64,000 bases of DNA from NCBI GenBank assembly GCA_027475525.1, contig JAMWFC010000055.1:2691042-2755041 (forward strand), in the 5' to 3' direction. Shown one piece after another: positions 12,192-23,381 of the stretch. Position 1 is the stretch's first letter; each line of letters opens with the position of its first letter. Origin of the DNA: Macrolepiota albuminosa (lineage: Eukaryota > Basidiomycota > Agaricomycetes > Agaricales > Agaricaceae). The position numbers and the translations under genes are program-made. The notes beneath the pieces were generated by a model, which ran no database searches, was not told the origin of the DNA, and worked only from the letters and a program-made list of their open reading frames with translations.

Positions 12192-13531
12192 ATGCCACCA
12201 GTCCGTGAACATTCGTCGAACTCTGCGCTGTCTTCAACCAAGAAGAAACGTCGCCAGAAACGCCGCGAGAAAGGCTTGAAGAAACCTAGAGTCCGAGTCC
12301 CAGCATCTGATCCTGCTACCTGGAGGGAATCTTGTATACCTGTGGACGAAAAGGTTGGTCTATATTCAGAAAGTGATAATATCTGTAGCAGGAGCTCATG
12401 GTTTCTAGATCACATCCTCTCAAGCATGGAAATGGTATCAAATTAAGCGTTTAGGTGGACCCGAAATACACTGGGAAATCTCTGCGAAAAGAGTATTGAC
12501 TGCTGATTCTGGAAGGCTTGATGTGACCTACCTTGCTTCTCATCGTGAAGTGGAAAGAAATGCCTGGATGAGGCACAACGGCCCAGAGGGCTGGGAACAA
12601 TAGTCAGTCTATGGCTTATTCGTGAAGTGGAAAGAAATGCCTGGATGAGGCACAACGGCCCAGAGGGCTGGGAACAATAGTCAGTCTATGGCTTATCTCA
12701 TTGTCGGAAAGCTTAAAAAGTTTCCAAGTCAAAGTCAGCAAAGAGAGCAATGGAAAGATTCCAAACCATTTCCTGAACCAGGCACCAGAACAATATCAGA
12801 CGACGAGGCTGATGTCAAATTAGAGGTAAATCCTATCTTGGTGTTCAGTACGGCCTACAGACCTGACAGTAGTCGCGAGATCGGTCATATTAGTCCTAAA
12901 CTCCAGCAATTGTTTGAAGAATTTTTCTTGCACTTCCGTAATCTCTGGGTTTGGACTAAGTGTAACGCTATTCTACACGCGGCTGGTGTTGTTGACAGTA
13001 GCTTGCGAGAGAAACATCTTAAGACTGCATTGGAAACCCTTCCTCCATACCCCCCACGAAAGACATCGCGATCCCGTGTTAAGTCCTTCAGGCGATTTTG
13101 CAACGAGGTTCTTCGGCGTGCACCGATGAAGGTCGGTGATGCTGGATTAGAAACTGTCCGCCTTGCCTCTGGCGGCACCCGCCATATCTGGAGCGTGGAA
13201 TATCTTGCTGAAGTGTACGAAATGCTCAATTCGATCATTGACAAGTATGGCATCGAGGGATGGAAGCGTATACGGTGGACTGTTTACAAGACTGTAAGTA
13301 CCCTTTCTTATCCAGTGCCCTTATCAATTTACAATTTACGACCTGCGCCGCGAACAGTACGAGGAGTTTACAGGAGGCATCTATTTCGATACCCAGAATC
13401 ATACATGGGTTAACCCGGCTTTCCATTGGCTTGCAGGACGAGCCGAGCCTGGTTCTATTATATATTCAGAGAGGAGTAAATGTCAGGCCGGAATAGACTA
13501 CAATGAGCGATTGCCAGTGGACAACATGTGA
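12192..13531 (+). CDS. Hypothetical protein, unrecognised
   Basis: I do not recognise this protein. A likely start is ATG 12192, giving a lysine/arginine-rich N terminus (KKKRRQKRREKGLKK) that resembles a nuclear localisation signal. The long exon 12688-13293 encodes a charged, helical, soluble protein with no visible transmembrane segment. A clear intron (about 13294-13357, GTAAGT to AACAG) joins it to a last exon rich in aromatic residues, ending at TGA 13529-13531. Two or three short introns are needed between 12350 and 12540, and their borders are uncertain. The 77-base duplication 12543-12696 breaks the frame in the middle. Coding status rests on the long exon and the good splice sites. 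Confidence 0.5.
12543..12696. repeat. 77-bp tandem duplication
   Basis: Copies 12543-12619 and 12620-12696 lie inside the hypothetical gene and interrupt its reading frame. Confidence 0.95.
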
Positions 13532-14305
13532 TCTGATCTATTTGACCAATGTCCATATCAGCCAGCATAAATTGATTCCTTTGATTACTTCATCGCATGG
13601 CGCATTTCAAGCTAGCTAGGACCGTTACTTAAGTCTCTACATGTCCAATAGGCACTGGCATGTTGAACTTGATCATGTTTCCATCCAGAGAGGCCTAGCT
13701 GAACAATGATTCCGTGAACTTAATCTTCGTCCCAGCATGTTGAACTTGATCATGTTTCCATCCAGAGAGGCCTAGCTGAACAATGATTCCGTGAACTTAA
13801 TCTTCGTCCCAGGGTCAAAATATTAGACAAGGACGTTGATTTCGCCGAAGTAGAACATCCCTGTCTCCTCAGAATAAAGCACTGGTTCAGGCATCATCCC
13901 TTAGGATACAAATGCTTGTGGTTTGGACGTGATTAAAATGCAAGCCTTCATGGTCACATGTAAAGTTGATTGCCGATGCCAAAATACCGCCAAAACGTTT
14001 AACAGCTCTCAGAATCCTTTCAACATTTTGAAGCGCTTTAGTTCTGCGTCTGTTTCCTTGTCTTCGATTTACTGAAGCAAAATAGTAGCATTACTCAGGA
14101 CTGATAGAAGGATAACATCGAACCAGACCGGGTGTCAGTATATTTCTGATTTGTTGGCGACCTATAGGTCCCTCTGGTCTTTCGTGAGGTGATGCGTGAC
14201 TCGGTAAAGCTTCGGAAGACTCATGTGGTTCCCATGGACTCCTGACCAAGACGAGGAAATGCTACAAATAACCTGGGCGTTTTGCCTCGTGCTCCGTTCC
14301 GACCC
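13532..14305. other. Intergenic stretch
   Basis: It carries the 77-base duplication 13658-13811 and the likely promoter of the sugar transporter. I see no gene. Confidence 0.6.
13658..13811. repeat. 77-bp tandem duplication
   Basis: Copies 13658-13734 and 13735-13811 are identical and intergenic. Confidence 0.95.
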
Positions 14306-16336
14306 ATGTTGTATTCAAATAGCCCTACCAATAATGTTCGTCTGGCTCAAGGCGCTGCGGCGCAACACAGAGCAGAGCTATATCACGGTGGAGCTGGCTT
14401 ACGTGCTTTGTTCAAGAACAAAAAGGCCGTGGCTGTAGCTGGTTTTGCATCGTCAGTCTAACCAACGCCAGATGATCTTATCTAACTGATTTCATCAATT
14501 ACCACCAGTCTTGGAGGATTTCTATACGGCTATCAGCAAGGTGTTCTAGGAGGTAGCTTCACTAAAACATCTTTCCAGGCAAAGTTCCCGAAGACCACGG
14601 AAGCAGGAGTACAGTCCCTTTTGACTGCGATTCTCCAAGTCGGCGGTTATGTTGGCTCTTTAACAGCAGGACTATTCGGCGAAGTCTATTCTCGCAAGCA
14701 CACAATCCTTTCAGGTGCTCTATGGGTCATCTTAGGATCCTTCTTGTGTGCTGGAGCAAAGGATCTGGCTTTCCTCTATTCGGGAAGGTTCTTTACTGGT
14801 ATAGGAGTAGGCACGTTAGCGGGAATCGGGTGACTGTCCTCACACTTCCATTCAAGTATTAAAACTTGTCTAATCTTGTTTTTTAAGATTCTTGTATAAT
14901 GCCGAACTTGCTCCGCCTGAATTTCGGGGTGAGGAAGATTAGTCGGACTTGATGGGCTTTTATAAATTCACGTCATGCTATCAAGGTCTTCTGGTTGCAA
15001 TGCAACAACTTGGTGTGACGTTGGGAATAATGGTTTGATTGTAACTGCATTGAGTCATGTCAATTACCTAATTCACAAAGAACAGATGGCATACTGGATA
15101 GGTTATGGTACCAACTTCATTGGAGGAACCGGTTCCGGCCAAAGGGATTTAGCATGGCAGCTTCCCTGGATTATCCAAGGCATCCCGGCTATAGTGTTGG
15201 CCGCTGGCACTTTCTTTATGCCTTACTCTCCTCGTCTTCTTGTGAACAAAGGCCGATATGCGCAGGCTTTAGATACGCTGTCTTATCTCAGAAACCTGCC
15301 AAAGGATCATGAGTTGATTCAAATGGAGTTTTTGGAGATCAAGGCAGAGGCAATCTTTGATCGTCGGATACTCGAGAAAAGGTACCCCCAGCTCGTGAAT
15401 GATGGAAGTAACATCTGGGTCAGAGAATTCATGGGCTACGCGAATCTTTTCAGGTCCAGAGACAGCTTCAAGAGGACTGCAATAGCGGGCATAATTATGT
15501 TTTTCCAGCAATGGACTGGCATTGATTCGAGTAAGTACACTTTACATTCCCAAACCATTGCACAAGTCATGGTGAACTAGACTACAGTTATTTATTATGC
15601 TCCCTTCATATTTCAAAACCTCGGCCTCTCGTCTAACTCTGTGTCTCTGCTGGCTACTGGTGTCGTCGGCGTGATCATGGTGCTAGCTTCGATGCTTAGC
15701 ATGGTATTGATCGATAATCTGGGCAGAAAACCGCTATGGATTGCAAGCTGCACAGGGATGGGACTTTCGATGCTGATAGTAAGTATCATTACGGCAAAGT
15801 TCTCGTCAAATTGGACAGCACATGCGGCGGGCGGTTGGGCGGCTGTCGTTTTCGTTTGGATCTACATCGTATGTGTCCTCTCTGGTAGTCTTCGATGAAG
15901 TATGACTTTGTGAGCACAGGCAAATTTTGCATATGGGGCGGGTCCTGTATCCTGGACATTGATATCTGAAATTTTCCCTCTGTCGACGCGAGCGAAGGGA
16001 ACGGCGATCGGAGCAACTTCAAACTGGGCCAATACTATCGTTGTGGCTTATTCTGTTCCCCCCATGATCAAGCATATCGGTTTTGGGACATATATCCTAT
16101 TCGCTGTCATCAACGTCCTTTCAATCGTCTTTATGTATTTCTTTGTTCCAGAGACGAAGGGAAAGACTTTGGAAGAGATGGATTTAGTTTTCGGGAGCCA
16201 TACATCAAGGGATGAGATGGCGCTTTTGGCTGATATACAGAAAGAGGTCGGTTTGACTTCCCTGTTGGAATCTGTATTAAACGAGAAGAAAAACACCGAA
16301 GAGAACAAAAGAGACAGTGGCTCGGGATTTGCGTAG
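14306..16336 (+). CDS. MFS sugar transporter
   Basis: This is a twelve-helix sugar/H+ symporter of the fungal hexose transporter family, acting at the plasma membrane. I chose ATG 14306 because it is in frame with a cytosolic leader ending in RALFKNKKAVAVAGFA. Joining across the intron 14452-14508 gives SLGGFLYGYQQGVLGG, the first-helix signature. Later exons carry YSGRFFTGIGVGTLAG, FLYNAELAPPEFRG, MAYWIGYGTNF, FQQWTGIDS and the C-terminal PETKGKTLEEMD, all typical. Six introns are inferred, at about 14452-14508, 14830-14888, 14929-14987, 15033-15085, 15530-15588 and 15868-15919. The C-terminal tail (LNEKKNTEENKRDSGSGFA) is cytosolic and polar. No frame break is seen. The substrate cannot be told from sequence. 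Confidence 0.92.
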
Positions 16337-17128
16337 ACGGTTTTGCTGCCTCCGTACTGATTCGATTGATTCTATGTAATGAACTGTGTAATCCTCTTCT
16401 AAAGCTCCGAAGCTTGATGCGGTATACGTATTCTGAGTGAATTGTCGCCGGTTTCTGGTTTCTTCTGGTACCTATTAGTATGAACAGGACTGCGTCGTAC
16501 GTATTTTGGCGAGACAGACAGACAGATATACTTGAAGGATGCTACGCGGGGATAGACGAGGCATTCTGACACCTGTAAGGCCTGCCGTCACAAGTCCGTC
16601 TCTTGTGCACCCTCCCATTTTGAGGCCGATGCAATGTGAGTTGGGCCGGCAGTTACGATAGATTAGACAGCAACAGCTTGACAGGTTGTAAGACGAGGTT
16701 ACAGAGGATAAAAGCATCCATAACATGTCCAGAAAGAGTCCCGTGGACAACGCAGGCATCCCCAAACCTACCTATCACATACTCAAATCAACGTCGTGGG
16801 TGAAATCGAGGCATTTGGGAGCAAGTTATTCCGAGCTCTCGTCCACATATGCAGTGTGTCTAGTGCGCTCTGGCATTTGGAACCGCATGAAAATCTGTTG
16901 AGCCCCTTTTCGCATCCGTTCAGAATGGGCGATGTGTGACGAGTAGAAGACACTGAGATACTTGTGAAGATTAGTGGCACGCGACAAATAGTGTAAAGTC
17001 GGAGAGCCGAATTTGTCGTTGCTCGTTCATATTTTGTTTGAAACAGCAATGTCCTCAATTTTCTTCCTGCATTGCTTGTTGCTTGAATAATCTCTGTTCG
17101 CCTTGCGCTAACACTTGGGATACGCGAC
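16337..17128. other. Intergenic stretch
   Basis: It lies between two plus-strand genes, as the 3' flank of the transporter and the promoter of the SEA4 gene. Open frames on the minus strand here show no recognisable domain and I regard them as chance. Confidence 0.6.
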
Positions 17129-20100
17129 ATGGTTCAATACGACAAAAAGTTGCTCTGGCACCCGAGAGGCAATAATAGGTTCATTGTTGGTGGCGGGTCG
17201 CAAATTACCTTGTACGATTGGGATCCAAGTCAACCTGAAATCAGACAGATTACTTCGCAGCATGATTTGCAACATTTAAAGGTGAGTGAGGATCATACAT
17301 TGCGCACATTACGTGACAAGAACTGCAGTGTTTCGCTTGGTCTCCAGATCCCATCCTCGACGACTTTGTAGCTGTCGGAAACTTGAACGGAAGAATTGAG
17401 CTTCTTCGATTAGAGGCGTCTAGAGTGTCGCAGAGACGCAACAGTTTGTCAAGTGGTCAAGGAATTTCTCTAACTGTGCGCAATTCACGTTCCTGCAATT
17501 CTTTGGCATTTTGCTCGGTGGACCCCAACTATCTCGCATCAGGATTCGACAAAGTACGGGGGGACTGCAGTTTGATTATATGGGACATCAATACCGCGTC
17601 AGCTGCACTTTCAGTACCATTGGGTCAATCCTCAAACCATGATACAGTGAAACGCCCTCCACGACCGGAACCTATCATCTCTCAAGCTGATATCGGCCGA
17701 GGGGCCGACAGCCGCGTACTTCAACAACACGCGTCCACGGAAACTGTTTCAGTCGTGTCATTCCTCCCACAATCCACCACCCAGCTTCTTGCAGGTATCT
17801 CTCACCGTTGGCTGCGCCTCTTCGATCTACGTAATCCTGTAGCCGTAACGCTCAACGTTGCCTCCAAAGTGCAAGGCATCGCTACGGATTCATTTGACCC
17901 ACATCGCATAGCATGCTTCGGGGACGGCGTGATTACTATCTGGGATACCCGCAAGCTGCAAACACCCAGTCTCACATTTACGGAGAAAGATGCCTCAGCC
18001 GACGGGGCTCAGCTACACCAAAATTCTCTGTTCTCTTGTTTGGAGTTTTCCCACACACGTCGCGGTCTGCTCGCTTCCATGGAGAGAGAGGCGTCATATG
18101 TGCGTTTTTGGAATATATTAGACGTCAACGACGCTGTTCCTTTGGACAAGAACAAAACACAGGATCCAGTCAGAGCAGAGAGAAGGTCGTGGGCTAATAT
18201 ACCATGGCCATCTGCAGTTCATACTAATCAAGGGCCGCCTTCGGCGAATAACCAGGACAGCCATGGTTTGATCTTGTTCGATACACGAAAGAGTAAGTTT
18301 TTACGCCCAGCAGAATCTTCACTCTCAAATTTCTTTTCAGCTAAAACTTTTGCTCGACCTCTCTCATCGTTTGCTCTCGCACCCAGTGGGACTCGACACC
18401 CTCTCACAACTAACGTTATGGTTGTCAGCAAGGATGGAGATCTCGAGCTCTATCCAGTCTACGACACACCCAAACCCACAGTTTGGAGCTCTAGAGGCGA
18501 CTTAGCTGTCGGCGCCGGGCCTTCTTGTCGCATCGTTGAGGCCCCTCGAGACGACGAAGTCCCAGAAGTCATGCTACAGAGCACAAGCTCTCTTTTTGGA
18601 CGGGCCGTGACTACCAGTAAATCGCGATCAAGAGAACAGTCACTTTTGCGCGGAAGGCAAAAGGATAAGTCAGGTCTAGTTGTACCTCCGCCGTCAGATC
18701 AGCATTCCCTGTTATTCGGTGCTACAAGTGATGTGGTAAAGAAGGTACAAGGGAGCGCATTGGGTCTTTCTCTAGGAAAAGAGACTGTATCGCGGAACCA
18801 TAGCACTAGTAGAGGACGACGAACCACTGGGACGAAAGGGGTCGCTCAGGTTGTGGAAGATGACATTTTGATGGTAATTAAGAGGAGGGCGATGAGAGGA
18901 TATGGACTTTTTGATGTAAGGCCTTCCCCCTCCTGTCAGGCATTCTGCAATTGACAGCTGTATGATTCGCAGCCTAATGACTCACAGCCAAGGAAGAATC
19001 TGGATATCATTCAGATATGTGATCCTCCACATCACGCTAGGACACAGGTTCTCACTGAATTGTGGGCATGGATATGTCGTACGAATTGATCTCTTTTATG
19101 GCGAATCAAGTTTCAATTATGACCACACCACACAGATTCTTATGAATACTTATGCGTCCCTAAGTCCGTACTACATGGCTTCGACTTTTCTTACCAGGGG
19201 CTTCTCGGTATATGGGAAGGTTTCAAACCACTTCCTGTCACTCAGGGCCCCAATCTAGTCGCAACAAACAATTACTACGATCTTTCTGAACAATGGGAGT
19301 CCCATCCATCAATTGACGAGCTGTATGGCAATTTTCCCGCTGCAATAGGAGCGTTGGTCGCACGCAGAGACCGCCCATGGAAACCTCCTGTTGCCACATC
19401 TAAAGCGTTGCATAGACAGGTAGCATTACAGCTAATTGGATGGAGCTTCAGGGAGGATGACTTCGCGAAAGTGCTCCAAGAGTACGCTATTCTTTGCTAT
19501 TCCTTTAAATAGATACATTCACTCATGCATGCTTTCACCCCTTTGGTAGGTGGGAAGCTGAAGGAGAGCTATCCAAAGTAGCGTGCTGGTTGGTTTTCAC
19601 GAAGCAACATGCAAAAGCTATATCACTGCTGATGAAGAGTTCTGGTAAGACTTATTACACCTAAATCATAGCTCCGTAGCTAATGATAAGAATTATAGAC
19701 GAGTCGCATTGTATGCTATCGGGCACGATTGCGGCTCTCGTTCCTCATGGTCCAAAAACTACCGAGCTTCGTGAACATTGTGAGCGGCTTATTGTGCGAG
19801 TCCAAGATCCCTATTTTCGTGCCATCCTCACACACTTGGCGCTGAACGATTGGTCTGAAGTCTTGGAAGAGGAAGCTTTGCCCTTCCGTGAACGGCTCGC
19901 TGTCGCCTTCCAATTCCTTGATGATAAAGCTGTGACTTCATACCTCCGACGATGTCAAGATCGTGCCATAAGTCGGGGTGACATTGACGCTATCATCATC
20001 CCAGGACTTTCGAGCAAGGCGGGTCTGGACATTCTTCAAGGATTTGTCAACCATACAGGCGACGTCCAGAGTGCAGCTATCATGGGATCTTTAGTGTATC

Positions 20101-20778
20101 CTCCACGCAACCCGAATCAGATCAGGGGCGTATCTCCCATGGAGAGACGGGTAGAACGATGGGTGGAGAGCTACCGGGACTTGTTAGATGGTTTCAAGAT
20201 GTTCCATCGTCGGGTTGAATTCGACATCGAAAGAGGACACATCGCTCTTAAAAGAGGTGCGGTTAATATAGGTGACTGGGTTCCAAAACAAATCATCATA
20301 CGATGCAACTATTGTAACAAACCTGTCATTCCTGATGGACCTGGTGGTGACGTCGGCGTGGAAGTTGGTGCCGTCCAACAATTGGGAAGAGTATGCTCTG
20401 TAATATTGGTTATCATAGGGAAACTAACAAACGATTACGTGTAGCCAACTGCGTGCTTTCACTGCAATCGGTCTTTGCCAAGATGCTCGATCTGTTTGAT
20501 GACACTTTCTATTGTGCGAGATGCGGCTCGTGATGCAGAACTCTTGCACACTCGTTCATTGAAAGGTTTGCATCATCTGTATTTTCTCTTCATAAGAGTG
20601 CAGAGGGTTACTACGCATTACAGATACTATGGAAGATACTATTGTCATGTGTCAAACATGCCGGCATGGTGGGCATGTTTCACATATCCTTGACTGGTTT
20701 CATGGACAAGACGGAAGTCCTGGCCATGATGTGTGTGCTGTTGCTGATTGCGATTGTCGTTGCGCTGAAGAGATATGA
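17129..20778 (+). CDS. SEA4: SEA complex / GATOR2 subunit Sea4 (Mios homologue)
   Basis: Sea4/Mios is a vacuole-associated WD-repeat scaffold of GATOR2 that relays amino-acid state to TORC1. The N-terminal beta-propeller (17129 to about 18300) begins with YDKKLLWHPRGNNRFIVGG and has WD-like repeats, for example SLIIWDIN, HRWLRLFDLRNP and VITIWDTRKLQ. An alpha-solenoid follows (about 19200-20250, including QVALQLIGWSF and VACWLVFTKQHAKAI). The C terminus is a zinc-binding RING-like module: CNYCNKPV near 20306, CFHCNRSLPRCSIC near 20457, a TCRHGGHVSHILDWF segment near 20660, and a CDCRC tail ending at TGA 20776-20778. About eight short introns are inferred, among them 17281-17329, probably 18292-18341, and 18915-18971. 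The exon order is collinear with the family and no frame break is needed. Confidence 0.88.
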
Positions 20779-21556
20779 CGGGTGTTTGTTGTGGATTAAT
20801 ATTATTTCTTTTTTGTGAGTGCCCTCGACTCCAGCGCAATTAGATTTTTTCCTGACGACAATATTCTGAAAGAATTACATTTGTATTGTAGTTTTCTAGG
20901 GAGGCGAGATGCTCTTCCTTTGTAAGGACTTGAGACATTTCTTTATGAACTTCACGTCGAACGACAACTCTCCGGGCACTTTCTGAATCTTCGTTTCATC
21001 TTAAGAACAGTATACCTGGTAAGTGCCTTGATCGGTTAGCCTGCTCAAGTAATTTATTGAGATTTCGCCCGAGTGCATGTGATGTGGCACATTGTCACCG
21101 ACCAGCAGATTTCTCCTGTAAATATGAACTTGTCAATTCTTGCTCCTCCTCATCCTCGGTGTGCCTCCGAAGTAACTTCCGCGTTCGTGACGTTCGGACA
21201 ACCATAGAGTTTCCTCCTAATTCTGCCGATCATCTAAGTATAGGAGTTATAAAGAAGATGACGACACGCATTGGTAAAGTGTCCTCTAGCCCATTCGAAG
21301 TGTTCTAACTCCTATACACCTTCCACCCTCACCTGGCCCCTTTTACTTTGCTTGAATCACTTGGTGGCGCAAATCATGGTGACCCTATTGGGAAAGTGGG
21401 GCTTTTGCTATCACGCACTGCCATACCGCGGAAAGGAGGACAAAGCGCCACAATTCTACGATCGGCGACCCACACTTCGCATGTATAAAGGCGGTCGCTA
21501 CTTCCTTCAAGCTCTGCATCGAACGCAATATGAGATTACACTTCTCCACTTTGTCA
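20779..21556. other. Intergenic stretch
   Basis: It holds a short open frame at about 21376-21621 (82 codons, aromatic-rich, unrecognised). That frame overlaps the proposed first exon of the next gene in another frame, so I do not call it. Otherwise nothing is visible. Confidence 0.5.
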
Positions 21557-22776
21557 ATGCTTCTTCTTGCGAATACCCTGGCAATCTCAGGATTTCGCGG
21601 TATTTTCGGGAGGCGAAGTGATTTAGAGGTATGTGACACTCTAGGATCTTACTTCATGTATTAAACATTTTGAACCAGATGCAACATATTTCAAGTCCCT
21701 CTCCTTCCGGTATCCAGGAAAGACGTGATAACGCTGAAAGTCCTCAAAACACGCCGAGTGCACCTGCTCCTGGAAATGAACCAAATGAACCAAATGCCCC
21801 CAACGCCCCCAACGCTCCTATATCTGGTGCACCAGGGCAACCGGGACAGCCAGGTCAACCAGGTCAGCCAGGTCAGCCAGGTCAGCCGGAACAGAGTCCT
21901 CCAAACACGCCGAGTGCACCTGCTCCTGGAAATGAACCAAATGCCCCCAATGCCCCCAATGCCCCCAATGCCCCCAATGCCCCCAATGCCCCCAATGCCC
22001 CCAATGCCCCCAATGCCCCCAACGCTCCTATATCTGGTGCACCAGGGCAACCGGGACAGCCAGGTCAACCAGGTCAACCAGGTCAGCCAGGTCAACCGGG
22101 ACAGCCAGGACAGCCGGGACAGCCAGGTCATCCAGGTCAGTCAGGTCATCCAGGTCAAGGACAGCCAGGACAGCCGGGACAGCTAGGTCATTCGGGACAG
22201 ACAGGACATCCGGGACAGCCAAGTCATCCGGGACAGCCAGGTCATCCGGGACAGCTAGGTCATTCGGGACAGCCAGGACATCCGGGACAGCCAAGTCATC
22301 CGGGACAGCTAGGTAAACCGGGACAGCCAGGACAATCTGAACCAACCCAGGACTTGCCTCATCATCACGACCGTCCTCCGTTCCATCATGGATCCGGGTG
22401 CCCCAACCGATGGGTTGCTGTACCCTTCTTCCACCTTTCGTTCAACCCATGGGGGCCTAATGTGATAGGTTTCTTTTTCCATCAACCCAAGTTCAACACT
22501 ACACCACTTTACATTCTCATCAATTGCGACACGTGGGATGTGTTGTACACTCCATTTTCTTCGGAGCGCAAGCGGGCTGTTCAACATTGGGGATACAGAA
22601 GTAGGGGCGTGGTCGGGCACATATTCAGGGACGATGTGTGTGGAGGTGTTCCTTTGTTCCGTCTATATTCTGAGCAGAGGAAGCAACACGTATATACGAC
22701 CTCGTGGGCTGAGAAAATCGAGGCAATGAATTTGGGGTATCGCGATGAGGGTGTATTGGGATTCATCTATAACTAG
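21557..22776 (+). CDS. Collagen-like repeat protein with DUF5648 C terminus
   Basis: I propose a first exon 21557-21628 starting with a hydrophobic [13 protein letters not shown], a possible secretion signal. A 50-base intron follows (21629-21678, GTATGT to CCAG), joining in phase to ATG 21679. The body (about 21740-22340) consists of Ala-Pro-Asn triplets followed by long Gly-Gln-Pro, then Gly-His-Pro/Gly-Gln-Leu collagen-like triplets. A larger unit ([13 protein letters not shown], the APN run, ISGAPGQPG) occurs twice. The C-terminal 130 residues (22400-22776) have the aromatic pattern of DUF5648 ([27 protein letters not shown]), a domain common in fungal secreted proteins. The repeat is built of 9-base DNA units, so its length probably varies between strains. 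The function is unknown; a cell-surface or matrix role is a guess. Confidence 0.75.
21755..22335. repeat. 9-bp coding minisatellite (APN and GQP triplets)
   Basis: There are runs of AATGCCCCC and CAGCCAGGT-type 9-mers, arranged as two larger blocks (21755-21895 and 21905-22335). Several frames on both strands stay open through it, as expected for a period divisible by three; only the plus frame reaching 22776 continues into a unique domain. Confidence 0.9.
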
Positions 22777-22870
22777 AGATATATTCTCAATCGTTTCGCC
22801 GTATTAGTCATCTCCTCTTGAAAATGTAATATTCCGCGATAGAATGATATCATCCGCATTTAAAGACAAT

Positions 22871-22954
22871 GACCCCTTAGCTCAGTGGTAGAGTGTGTGA
22901 TTCCAGTTTCATTGGAGCATCCACAAAGCCATCCGTTCAAATCGGGTAGGGGTC
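22871..22954 (+). tRNA. tRNA-Trp (CCA) with 13-base intron
   Basis: The acceptor stem GACCCCT pairs fully with AGGGGTC. The D arm is GCTC-AGTGGTA-GAGT. The T arm is ATCCG-TTCAAAT-CGGGT. The anticodon arm is TGTGA-TTCCAG, then an intron TTTCATTGGAGCA after position 37, then T-CCACA with one mismatched pair. The anticodon reads CCA, which decodes Trp codons. Intron bases TTGGA can pair with TCCA around the anticodon, as in eukaryotic pre-tRNAs. A and B boxes are present, and a TTTTT run near 22966-22970 can end Pol III transcription. Confidence 0.88.
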
Positions 22955-23381
22955 AATGACTATTCCTTTTTGCACTTTTCGTGCATTTTGTGTAAAAGTG
23001 ACTTACGAAATCTTTTGTTCTATGGCGAGGGTTTGGAGCCCCACGACGGGTCTCACCCATTTCCCAGTAAATAATCTACTAGCGCTAATATCAGTACTTG
23101 CGCGCTAGTAAAGTATCGGTGTATAAATTTAACTTGTCTCGTGCCTGCGCTTTATCACAAACGCAAAGCTGTCTCTTGTAGCCTGAGTTCTTATCATCAC
23201 TCCCTTCCGTATTCTGGTCATTCGTATCGTGTATGCAAATACCCATTTCCTTCTATCATCATCCACTCGTACTTATTTATACATAGAGGAAGGACCAACT
23301 ACCATACTTGGTCTATCTGAAGTCTATCTCCTATCCACATCGGCACTAATCCGGCGGTGTTTTCGATAAGGACATCCATTT
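22955..23381. other. Intergenic stretch, promoter side of SLC40 copy 1
   Basis: No gene is seen. The last 40 bases are nearly identical to the bases upstream of the second SLC40 gene (36166-36205, other strand), so the duplication includes the start of the promoter. Confidence 0.6.

Noticed and set aside
14223..14438. 71-codon frame as the start of the sugar transporter
   Set aside because: It is in a different frame from the first helix. ATG 14306 is in the correct frame and gives a normal cytosolic leader.
16783..17130. 115-codon minus-strand frame upstream of SEA4
   Set aside because: It overlaps the likely SEA4 promoter and start and resembles no family. It is probably a chance frame.
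21691..22345. Long antisense and shifted open frames over the collagen-like repeat
   Set aside because: A 9-base repeat keeps several frames open automatically. Only the plus-strand frame continues into a unique, conserved domain.
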